Below the pieces are notes generated by a model. That model was not told the DNA's origin, ran no database searches, and saw nothing but the letters and a program-made list of their open reading frames with translations. DNA of 5,775 bases. It comes from an uncultured Veillonella sp. Lineage in GTDB: Bacteria; Bacillota; Negativicutes; Veillonellales; Veillonellaceae. Shown one piece after another: positions 1-5,775 of the stretch. The stretch lies in assembly GCA_900552445.1 (NCBI GenBank), contig URZS01000081.1:1-5775 (forward strand), given 5' to 3'. Each line of letters opens with the position of its first letter. Position 1 is the stretch's first letter. Both the position numbers and the translations under genes were made by a program.

Positions 1-60
1 TAATGGGAAAGGTAAAATAAACATAATAATAGCTGCGGAGATTAAAGCATCACCATACAT
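1..60 (-). CDS. Pilin-like minor subunit, N-terminal fragment (runs off window)
   Basis: An open frame starts at ATG 60, 7 nt after the stop of the preceding pseudopilin gene, and runs out of the window after 20 codons (MYGDALISAAIIMFILPFPL). A glycine followed by a short polar pair and a continuous hydrophobic run resembles the G|xALI(T/S)A pattern at the processing site of GspK/PilX-type minor subunits, which, unlike other pseudopilins, lack glutamate at position +5. Here +5 would be serine. The position directly after a GspH-like gene, in a cluster that includes a prepilin peptidase, supports a minor pilin. There is no strong Shine-Dalgarno sequence, so translation probably depends on coupling to the upstream gene. 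With only 20 residues the family call is tentative; it could also be another small membrane protein. Confidence 0.45.
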   Translation of the reverse strand, partial: MYGDALISAAIIMFILPFPL

Positions 61-67
61 AAACCCG

Positions 68-529
68 TCAATGTACTTCTTCCCATCTGATACGCCCCGT
101 TTGTACCGATACCCATATGCGATTTTTCTCACCACTTTCACGATCTGTTAGAACAATTTCTGTTCCGTCATAAGGTAAACCAAGAGCTGAAAAGGAAATA
201 ACAGTCATAGACCTTGTATTCTCAATATTAGGAGGCAATGATATGTTTACCGTATGATGATTGGCATCCTCTTCAACAGTGTAGCTATCCTTATTTAATA
301 TGAAGAGCATTCTACCTTTCCCATTAGACTTATGTCCAAGCATGGACCAAAGCTGGACCTTTTTTAGCATATACACCACCTCTTGAGTAGCTCCATTTAG
401 GGTATACCGACTAGGTGTTGTCACAATAGGTAAAGCAATAGATATGAGAAGTAATACTAAACTCATCGTAATCATCCACTCAGTCAGTAAGGAGCCTAAC
501 TGGCCATTTATAGGTTGTACCTTAGCCAT
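68..529 (-). CDS. GspH-like minor pseudopilin (prepilin)
   Basis: This is a 153-residue prepilin. A short leader ends in Gln-Leu-Gly12, followed by Ser13-Leu-Leu-Thr-Glu17, which puts the invariant glutamate at position +5 after cleavage. A hydrophobic segment (about 18-37) serves as both membrane anchor and fibre-core helix. The rest, with KKVQLWSMLG near 56-65, a SYTV strand near 82-85 and a beta-rich C-terminus ending GRIRWEEVH, resembles the soluble domain of GspH/FimT/ComGD-type minor subunits, which help start fibre assembly. The ATG at 529 is chosen because GGAGG (540-544) lies 10 nt upstream and gives a 12-residue leader. An in-frame ATG at 586 would add 19 residues and deepen the overlap with the peptidase gene. 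With the chosen start the overlap is 22 nt, suggesting translational coupling. The exact minor-pilin subtype is inferred. Confidence 0.82.
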   Translation of the reverse strand: MAKVQPINGQLGSLLTEWMITMSLVLLLISIALPIVTTPSRYTLNGATQEVVYMLKKVQLWSMLGHKSNGKGRMLFILNKDSYTVEEDANHHTVNISLPPNIENTRSMTVISFSALGLPYDGTEIVLTDRESGEKNRIWVSVQTGRIRWEEVH

Positions 530-1065
530 TGGTATATTACCTCCATATATAGCCCTCCATGCAAGGCGCACCAACCTCCAAAGCATAGAAAGGGACCAAA
601 GGGAATGTATCGATTACGATAGCCTGTTAGTAAGAGATAGAGAGAACCAACACAAAAAGCTACGTAAAAGAAACATACAATCTCCCATGGCGTGAGCCAT
701 GTGGCAATGGCAGAAAACCATTTCACATCGCCGAGTCCAAAGCCATTATGACTAATTAGACGAAGTCCATATGTAATAGCCCCTACACTCATAACACTCA
801 ATAGGGTTATTAACATAGATTTATCGTTTATATAGCTATATATAATACCACCTAGTACAAGGGCCATAGCCCCTTCATCGGGCAATATATAGTAATGCAT
901 ATCGATGGTAGCACCTGCTATGATGATGAGTGAAAACACAGCATACAAAGCAATGTGAATAAAAGATATTGCCTTCAATGATAATAGAATAGGTAATACT
1001 ACAGATGCTATATATACGATGAGTCCTATTACATAACTAGTCCCTTTCATACCTTGTCCTTCCAT
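508..1065 (-). CDS. pilD: Prepilin peptidase, single-domain A24 aspartyl protease
   Basis: This polytopic inner-membrane protease of 185 residues cleaves prepilin leaders after glycine. Both catalytic aspartates of the A24 family are visible: Asp55 in TIDMHYYILPDE and Asp113 in GFGLGDVKW. The family's C-terminal IPFGPFL motif is at 154-160. Hydrophobic segments alternate across nearly the whole length (about 11-29, 36-54, 67-78, 85-103, 118-147 and 158-175). Typical PilD/GspO/ComC proteins are about 220-290 residues, with an N-terminal domain containing a cysteine pair and linked to N-methylation. That domain is absent here. The start at 1065 has AAAGG 10 nt upstream; ATG 1050, with GGAAGG 7 nt upstream, is a real alternative that removes only five residues. 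The gene lies among its own substrates, with a pilin upstream and a pseudopilin downstream. Confidence 0.9.
   Translation of the reverse strand: MEGQGMKGTSYVIGLIVYIASVVLPILLSLKAISFIHIALYAVFSLIIIAGATIDMHYYILPDEGAMALVLGGIIYSYINDKSMLITLLSVMSVGAITYGLRLISHNGFGLGDVKWFSAIATWLTPWEIVCFFYVAFCVGSLYLLLTGYRNRYIPFGPFLCFGGWCALHGGLYMEVIYQWLRYNL
540..544 (-). promoter_or_regulatory. Ribosome binding site deciding the pseudopilin start
   Basis: GGAGG on the minus strand lies 10 nt before ATG 529, inside the 3' end of the peptidase gene. It favours ATG 529 over the in-frame ATG at 586, where no comparable site was seen. Confidence 0.6.
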
Positions 1066-1200
1066 ATATTAAGCACCTTTAATCGATGCCAATACTATGC
1101 CATCAACGTCTACGTGCCTAATAAACAATATATGTCGATTAAATTAAACACTATGTACCTAATAACACTATATGCCCATTAAATAATACATACCTATCGA
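1066..1200. repeat. AT-rich spacer with degenerate tandem repeats
   Basis: This 135-nt gap between the pilin and peptidase genes is the largest inside the cluster. It holds a degenerate tandem repeat on the plus strand: one copy begins CCTAATAA at 1117, a second begins CCTAATAA at 1158, and a partial third begins at 1193 (CCTATCGATTAA). The best-preserved core is TATATGTCGATTAAAT (1129-1144) against TATATGCCCATTAAAT (1169-1184), 14 of 16 bases identical at an offset of 40. No open frame of note and no GC-rich terminator hairpin is seen. Confidence 0.5.
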
Positions 1201-1207
1201 TTAAGGT
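1075..1207 (-). promoter_or_regulatory. Possible long-range hairpin masking the peptidase ribosome binding site
   Basis: In the minus-strand mRNA, ACCTTAATCGAT (1207-1196), which contains the pilin stop codon TAA, is complementary to ATCGATTAAAGGT (1087-1075), which contains the AAAGG ribosome binding site of the peptidase gene. The pairing is 12 bp with one bulged A, and the loop is about 108 nt. If it forms, ribosomes finishing the pilin would open it, linking peptidase synthesis to pilin translation. The complementarity is seen in the sequence; the function is inferred, and the AT-rich stem with a long loop may be weak. Confidence 0.3.
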
Positions 1208-1647
1208 ACACTAGGTGCTGTTACAACTACGGCTTTTGCGGTACCACCGCTAACAGCTTCATAGGTAATGGTATATTCTTTACCTTTTGCGGTCTTAACA
1301 TGTTCAGTGAGATACCCTTCTTTGTAAAGGTTTTCAACTGTCGGTGGAGTATCTACATTCTTATCAATCATGTATAACTGAGTGGCATTTTTTATGATTT
1401 GAATATCTGCCGTTTCTTTTGCAGATCGCGCTCTATCTGCGGCAGATAAGAACTGCGGCATCGCAATGGCTGCTAAAATAGCGATGACTGCAACGACAAC
1501 CATTAATTCTACAAGGGTAAAACCACCTTTTCTCGACTTGTTAAGTCCGTCTCGAACACGACAAATATGCAACCGCTCTACTATCCATTGTCCACACATT
1601 TCTAATCGATGATTTATCCCATGAACCATATGTATAACGGAACTCAT
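1201..1647 (-). CDS. Major-type type IV prepilin (GspG/ComGC-like) with long leader
   Basis: This 148-residue prepilin is the likely main fibre subunit. The class III processing site is KGG42|F43-T-L-V-E47, with Phe at +1 and the essential Glu at +5. The hydrophobic N-helix runs about 43-62 and has the classic proline at +22 (AMPQF). A helical part (ADIQIIKNATQLYMIDKN) and a PTVENLYKEGYL segment resemble GspG/ComGC and small Firmicute pilins. The mature protein is 106 residues with no cysteine. The leader is 42 residues, far longer than the usual 6-25, and holds two cysteines (18 and 29) and several basic residues. The start at 1647 is nevertheless well supported by AAGGAGG 5 nt upstream; Met17 would give a 26-residue leader but lacks such a site. 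The gene follows pilC by 62 nt and may have its own promoter. By convention it could be called pilA. Confidence 0.9.
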   Translation of the reverse strand: MSSVIHMVHGINHRLEMCGQWIVERLHICRVRDGLNKSRKGGFTLVELMVVVAVIAILAAIAMPQFLSAADRARSAKETADIQIIKNATQLYMIDKNVDTPPTVENLYKEGYLTEHVKTAKGKEYTITYEAVSGGTAKAVVVTAPSVP

Positions 1648-1652
1648 AATAT

Positions 1653-1659
1653 CCTCCTT
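1653..1659 (-). promoter_or_regulatory. Strong ribosome binding site of the prepilin gene
   Basis: AAGGAGG lies 5 nt before ATG 1647. It is among the strongest sites in the cluster, consistent with high pilin expression, and it fixes the start that gives the 42-residue leader. Confidence 0.75.
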
Positions 1660-1683
1660 TTACATTATTTAAAACAATTCGAT

Positions 1684-1712
1684 GCTATATAATATTTGTA
1701 AAATGATGTCTA
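1684..1712 (-). promoter_or_regulatory. Candidate internal promoter for the prepilin gene
   Basis: On the minus strand TAGACA (1712-1707, five of six matches to the -35 consensus) is followed after 17 nt by TATAGC (1689-1684, four of six matches to the -10). The -35 element overlaps the pilC stop codon, and transcription would begin about 30 nt before the prepilin ATG. An extra promoter for an abundant subunit would make sense, but in AT-rich DNA such matches occur by chance. Confidence 0.3.
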
Positions 1713-2885
1713 TTGTCCGCCTAGTTTGGCAATAGACGTGAATAAGGGATACATAACAGATACGACTAATACGGCTACACCAATGCCCATCACAGTTAAT
1801 AGTACAGGTTCTAATAGTCGCTCTAAGCGAGCGATATATTTTGAAAGTATAGACTCATAGTAGTGACCACAATGGTTTAACATCTTTACTAACTCACCGC
1901 TTTCTTCTCCAATAGAAACCATTTGCCATATAAAATCATTTCCTATATGACCATTGCGTAAGCTTTCTTCAAAAGAATGGCCAGTTAATAGTTTTGCCTC
2001 CACCTGCTCACTACATTCACTGCCATATAAATTGCCCCATAAAGGACGAGTAATATTTATGGTATGAATGATCGAAATACCCGAGTCAAGCAACAATGCC
2101 CAGACTTTCAACATGCTCGTATAGTACACACAAGTACTCCATTGGTATCGGTGAGCCAACTGCCAAAGCCAACGATGTACTTTACGTCTTATACTATGCT
2201 GCTTATAAGCCAATACTATTGAACCTATTACAACACTATGTATACCTATTACCATCAAAGGATGTTCCTTTAACCCTTGTCCTAATGCAAAGAGGGCTCG
2301 TGTCACCCATGGTAATGTAATATGCATGGTAGTAAAAACCTTTTCAAAGGATGGAATGATAAACAGGATGGTAACAAGAAAGAATACGTTCATCATGATA
2401 AGAAGGAATATAGGATAAGAAATAGCACTCATAACCTTTTGTCGAAGTTGTCGTTCCCAATCGTAGTGACGTGAAATGTATTGTAAGCTTTCACCTAAGG
2501 TGCCTGCTGCCTCTCCACTTTCTAGTAATGCTAAGGCTATAGCAGGACAGCCTTCACTACGCAATGCTTGCGATAAGGTTTGACCTCGCTCAATCGATTC
2601 ATACAAGGCCGTATATAGTAAACCTCGCTTTCCATGACAGAGTAACTGTAAAGCCCTTCGTAAAGGCACACCTGACTCTATCAGTAATCCTAGTTGATAG
2701 GTTACATCGACCACCATAGAATGATTCCATTTATGTTTCTTCTTGTCTACTTGTAAAGAGATTCTATAAATCTTGTATCCATCGCGTTTCAGCCGTGTTG
2801 CAATCTCCTGTTCTGAATCGCCCCACATCAAACCTTTCTCTGTTTCATTATGCTCATTTTTTACGACATATTCATAAGCCTCCAT
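1710..2885 (-). CDS. pilC: Inner-membrane platform protein of the pilus machine (PilC/GspF/ComGB)
   Basis: This 391-residue integral membrane protein is expected to pass ATPase motion to pilin subunits during assembly and retraction. It has the two repeated T2SSF domains. The first (about 61-180) contains YQLGLLIESGVPLRRAL and LLESGEAAGTLGESL, followed by membrane segment 157-178. A second membrane segment lies near 209-227. The second domain (about 254-385) contains YTSMLKVWALLLDSGISI and VSIGEESGELVKML, and ends with a membrane segment at 358-382. The length matches the family norm (about 340-410). The N-terminal 45 residues resemble the small cytoplasmic domain of PilC/GspF. The gene starts 8 nt after the pilT stop; its ribosome binding site AGGTGA overlaps that stop codon, so the two are very likely translated together. 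Confidence 0.95.
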   Translation of the reverse strand: MEAYEYVVKNEHNETEKGLMWGDSEQEIATRLKRDGYKIYRISLQVDKKKHKWNHSMVVDVTYQLGLLIESGVPLRRALQLLCHGKRGLLYTALYESIERGQTLSQALRSEGCPAIALALLESGEAAGTLGESLQYISRHYDWERQLRQKVMSAISYPIFLLIMMNVFFLVTILFIIPSFEKVFTTMHITLPWVTRALFALGQGLKEHPLMVIGIHSVVIGSIVLAYKQHSIRRKVHRWLWQLAHRYQWSTCVYYTSMLKVWALLLDSGISIIHTINITRPLWGNLYGSECSEQVEAKLLTGHSFEESLRNGHIGNDFIWQMVSIGEESGELVKMLNHCGHYYESILSKYIARLERLLEPVLLTVMGIGVAVLVVSVMYPLFTSIAKLGGQ

Positions 2886-2893
2886 GTATTCAC

Positions 2894-3913
2894 CTACGAT
2901 AATTGTTGATCTAAAAGCGTATGTAGTTGTTGTTGAGAGCCATATTGTGCTTTTACATCTCGCACAGCCATTTCTAGTGTTTTCATAGGTAATTGTGTTT
3001 CTTGAATGGAAATAATTTGAGGTTCCTTACGAGTGCGAATTAAATTTGCTACTGCATGGGTATTTAGCAAAATATCACGAATAGTAATGAACTTCTTATT
3101 CCACCTAAGAAGTCGCTGACATATAACGGCACGTAACACTTGAGATATTTGACTGCGTACCTCTTCTTGTTGCTCTCCTGGGAAAAGAGATATCATGCGA
3201 TGAACAGCCATTACGGCTCGCTGTGTATGCATAGTAGCCATTACAAGATGCCCCGTTTCAGCAGCATGTAAAGCTGCCTCCAAGGTTTCTCGATCCCGAA
3301 GTTCTCCTACCATAATGACATCGGGGTCCTCCCGCAAGGCATCTCGAATTCCGTCAGACATAGACTTAATATCGGCACCTAATTGCCTTTGATGAATTAA
3401 AGATCGTTTAGGCTTAAATTCAAACTCGATAGGGTCTTCTAAGGTGATGATATGACGCTCCATTGTCTGATTAATATAATCAATACAACAAGCTAAGGTG
3501 AAGCTTTTACCACTGCCCGTAGGACCACAGACGAGCAATAAACCATCATGGGCCTCACATAGTTTTTGTAGCAATTGCCCTTCACTATTATCATCTAATG
3601 AAAGTTGTTGATGACAGAGTAAGCGCAATGTGCCACATATGGTTTGATTAGCCCGATATAGATGAACACGAATGCGCACACCACAACAAGAGCATGCTTC
3701 ATCAAGGGATTGCCATTCATAGGAGGCTATACCACATCGCCGTAAAATATCTTCGATTAAGTCTGTGGTACACAGAAAGCTAGTTGCCTTCAATCCATCA
3801 CCATGTCGCAAATATATAGGCTGTCCGCATTGTAGATGAATATCTGTTGATGATAAAAGTATTGCTTGTTCTACAATAGTTTCTAAACTTTCACTATTAC
3901 AGCATGAGTCCAC
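2894..3913 (-). CDS. pilT: Type IV pilus retraction ATPase PilT
   Basis: This 339-residue hexameric cytoplasmic ATPase is expected to power pilus disassembly. Visible motifs are the PAS-like N-domain start SSTDIHLQCG (21-30), Walker A GPTGSGKS (130-137), Asp box ITLEDPIEFE (156-165), atypical Walker B DPDVIMVGELRD (197-208) and His box AETGHLVMATMHT (218-230). PilT-specific signs are HQRQLG (174-179), a LFPGEQQEEVRSQ stretch (243-255) and AVANLIRT (287-294), which corresponds to the AIRNLIRE motif. The start is taken as GTG 3913 because AGGAGGTG (3921-3928) lies upstream with a 9-nt gap after AGGAGG; more upstream in-frame starts (GTG 3961, ATG 3943) lack a good site. It overlaps the end of pilB by 17 nt. 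It is oddly cysteine-rich: 15 cysteines, 14 of them before residue 144, including Cys-Ser-Cys-Cys at 74-77. Confidence 0.93.
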   Translation of the reverse strand: MDSCCNSESLETIVEQAILLSSTDIHLQCGQPIYLRHGDGLKATSFLCTTDLIEDILRRCGIASYEWQSLDEACSCCGVRIRVHLYRANQTICGTLRLLCHQQLSLDDNSEGQLLQKLCEAHDGLLLVCGPTGSGKSFTLACCIDYINQTMERHIITLEDPIEFEFKPKRSLIHQRQLGADIKSMSDGIRDALREDPDVIMVGELRDRETLEAALHAAETGHLVMATMHTQRAVMAVHRMISLFPGEQQEEVRSQISQVLRAVICQRLLRWNKKFITIRDILLNTHAVANLIRTRKEPQIISIQETQLPMKTLEMAVRDVKAQYGSQQQLHTLLDQQLS

Positions 3914-4907
3914 AACGATGCACCTCCTCAATAGATGTAACATGCTGAGATACGGCCTCACGGGCAGAGTCCTCTAATGATAGTAATACATGTGTTTCTA
4001 ATTGGTCCCAACAGGCCGAATTAGCTGGAATCTCTAAAAATTCAAAGAGTGCTGTCCGCCCATGATACGCTGTACCATCGAATTTTCTAACTAACCTTTG
4101 TGCAATTGCCCCCATTAAGGTAGCTCGGATTAAATATGGTTCTACCCCCATATCCATGAGCCGTGTTACTACGCCCATAGCTGTATTGGTATGAATAGTA
4201 GATAATACGCGATGTCCCGTTAAAGCGGCTTTAACGGCGAGCTCTGCAGTCTCCTTATCCCTGATTTCACCAATCATAATCGTATCGGGATCTTGGCGTA
4301 ATACAGATCTAAGGCCTTTTGCAAAGGTAAAGCCAATCTTCTCATTAATACCAATTTGAATGGCTCCTTTGATTTCAGCCTCTACAGGATCTTCAAGACA
4401 GATGAGCTTTGTTTCCTTTAAATTTAACATGCGTAGCATGGCATATAGAGTTGCAGTCTTACCACTGCCCGTAGGTCCACAGATGAGCAGTAAGCCATAA
4501 GGACGTTTTAGTAATTGCTCAATGTGTTCAAAAATATCTGTACTCATGCCTAAAGCTTTAAGATCTTTATGACTGCCCTCATTGCCCATGAGGCGACAGA
4601 CTAACGTCTCTCCGTATAAGCTGGGCAACGTAGATACGCGCATTGTTATGGATTTATCTTTATGACTCCAAGCCCAACGGCCGTCTTGAGGCAATCGTTT
4701 CTCACTAATATCTAAGGAACTACAAACCTTAATGCGATTAATAATAAGCTCCGCCTCTTCATTAGATATGGTCATGTAATTTTCTAACAATCCATCTTGT
4801 CGTAGTCGAACGTGCACACCACTTTTAACAGGATCAAAGTGAATATCGCTCACATGATGTTCTAAGGCATGTAAAATAATATCGTCTAATGTCACGTCTA
4901 CATACAT
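3897..4907 (-). CDS. pilB: Pilus assembly ATPase, compact PilB/ComGA/GspE type
   Basis: This 336-residue cytoplasmic ATPase is expected to power pilin polymerisation together with PilC. It shows SDIHFDP (20-26) of the N2-type domain, RLPQDGRW (71-78), Walker A GPTGSGKT (144-151), Asp box CLEDPVEAE (170-178), Walker B DTIMIGEIRD (208-217) with Glu214, His box TGHRVLSTIHTN (230-241) and QRLVR (270-274). It lacks the N-terminal MshEN/N1 domain of full-length PilB (usually over 550 residues), so its size matches ComGA. It also lacks the tetracysteine zinc insert normally found between QRLVR and the GRTxxxE motif; only about 8 residues separate them here. ATG 4907 is chosen because GGAGGTGA lies directly upstream; TTG 4919 would add four residues encoded by that site. 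It is the first gene of the pilus cluster, after the eno terminator. Confidence 0.93.
   Translation of the reverse strand: MYVDVTLDDIILHALEHHVSDIHFDPVKSGVHVRLRQDGLLENYMTISNEEAELIINRIKVCSSLDISEKRLPQDGRWAWSHKDKSITMRVSTLPSLYGETLVCRLMGNEGSHKDLKALGMSTDIFEHIEQLLKRPYGLLLICGPTGSGKTATLYAMLRMLNLKETKLICLEDPVEAEIKGAIQIGINEKIGFTFAKGLRSVLRQDPDTIMIGEIRDKETAELAVKAALTGHRVLSTIHTNTAMGVVTRLMDMGVEPYLIRATLMGAIAQRLVRKFDGTAYHGRTALFEFLEIPANSACWDQLETHVLLSLEDSAREAVSQHVTSIEEVHRCGLML
3921..3928 (-). promoter_or_regulatory. Ribosome binding site fixing the pilT GTG start
   Basis: AGGAGGTG lies within the last codons of pilB, with AGGAGG 9 nt before GTG 3913. It is why the GTG is preferred to the longer reading starting at 3961. 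Confidence 0.7.
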
Positions 4908-4909
4908 GG

Positions 4910-4917
4910 TCACCTCC
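4910..4917 (-). promoter_or_regulatory. Ribosome binding site of pilB
   Basis: GGAGGTGA lies just before ATG 4907, with 5 nt between GGAGG and the start codon. It would be inside the coding region if TTG 4919 were the start, which argues against that longer reading. Confidence 0.7.
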
Positions 4918-4989
4918 AATACCTTGCGGTATGTTTTTACCTCACACTAGCGTATGGCGTTATAGGTTTCGACATCCTCCTCAAAATCC

Positions 4990-5034
4990 CTTTTTTATTT
5001 TTAAAAATCCACGAAGCGAAAACTTTTTTATTTT
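4990..5034 (-). promoter_or_regulatory. AT-rich upstream region with duplicated A-tract
   Basis: The 12-mer CTTTTTTATTTT (plus strand) occurs exactly at 4990-5001 and 5023-5034, an offset of 33 bp or about three helical turns. On the transcribed strand these are AAAATAAAAAAG tracts upstream of pilB. This resembles UP-element or intrinsically bent DNA near a promoter. The best -10 candidate downstream is TATAAC (4964-4959), but no good -35 element sits at a proper distance, so the promoter itself is not identified. Confidence 0.3.
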
Positions 5035-5042
5035 ACGCATAC

Positions 5043-5068
5043 AAAAAAGCGCCCCGAAGGGCGCCCTT
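5043..5068 (-). terminator. Intrinsic terminator of eno
   Basis: Reading the minus strand, GCGCCC (5064-5059), TTCG (5058-5055) and GGGCGC (5054-5049) form a 6-bp GC stem closed by a C(UUCG)G tetraloop. It can be extended by two G-U and two A-U pairs and is followed by six T (5048-5043). It lies about 25 nt after the eno stop. It lacks a T-run on the other strand, so it acts in the eno direction and separates eno from the pilus cluster. Confidence 0.93.
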
Positions 5069-5093
5069 ATTGGAGTATTAGATATTACGTATC

Positions 5094-5775
<682 letters not shown>

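Noticed and set aside
444..695. 83-codon plus-strand open frame
   Set aside because: It is antisense to the peptidase and pseudopilin genes, has no family-like motifs and no good ribosome binding site; it is a shadow of the real genes.
1066..1120. Promoter for the peptidase gene in the spacer
   Set aside because: TTGGCA and TAATAT can be found but with a 15-nt gap and almost touching the ATG, so no usable promoter can be supported.
1117..1204. CRISPR-like array in the spacer
   Set aside because: The units are degenerate, AT-rich, only two to three in number, and have no unique spacers between identical repeats.
2096..2320. 74-codon plus-strand open frame
   Set aside because: It lies wholly antisense to the well-supported pilC reading frame and shows no recognisable domain.
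3914..3961. pilT extended to the upstream in-frame start at 3961
   Set aside because: The extra 16 residues encode the ribosome binding site itself and deepen the overlap with pilB; they do not resemble a PilT N-terminus.
4982..5042. Terminator reading in the plus direction in the T-rich spacer
   Set aside because: The T-runs are not preceded by a stable GC-rich hairpin on the plus strand.

Overview
The window looks like a chromosomal contig end from a Veillonella-like member of the Negativicutes, the diderm (outer-membrane-bearing) Firmicutes. The reasons are a moderately AT-rich sequence, strong AGGAGG-type ribosome binding sites, an enolase of ordinary bacterial type, and a type IV pilus (T4P) cluster that mixes ComG-like compact parts with a true PilT retraction motor. 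Genus assignment is inference from protein character, not a database match. All real genes lie on the minus strand, so transcription runs from high to low coordinates.

Region by region, in transcription order. The last 18 bases (5758-5775) are not genomic: they equal the start of an Illumina TruSeq adapter and cut off the enolase gene artificially. The C-terminal half of eno follows (5094-5757), then a textbook intrinsic terminator with a TTCG tetraloop (5043-5068). After an AT-rich intergenic stretch with repeated A-tracts come seven tightly packed pilus genes: pilB (assembly ATPase, 3897-4907), pilT (retraction ATPase, 2894-3913, overlapping pilB by 17 nt), pilC (inner-membrane platform, 1710-2885), a major-pilin-type gene with a 42-residue leader (1201-1647), a 135-nt spacer with degenerate repeats and a possible long-range hairpin, a single-domain prepilin peptidase (508-1065), a GspH-like minor pseudopilin (68-529), and the first 20 codons of another pilin-like gene running off the window (1-60).

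Together these encode the core of a T4P or transformation-pilus machine. The peptidase cleaves the pilin and pseudopilins after glycine. PilB drives assembly of the pilins onto the fibre through PilC, and PilT drives disassembly and retraction. The alignment and outer-membrane parts (PilM/N/O/Q type) are absent and would be expected beyond position 1 or elsewhere in the genome.

This is a recognisable system rather than a new one. Its less usual details are a PilB with no N-terminal domain and no tetracysteine zinc site, a cysteine-rich PilT, a peptidase with no N-terminal methylase-type domain, the long pilin leader, and the spacer that may hide the peptidase ribosome binding site.
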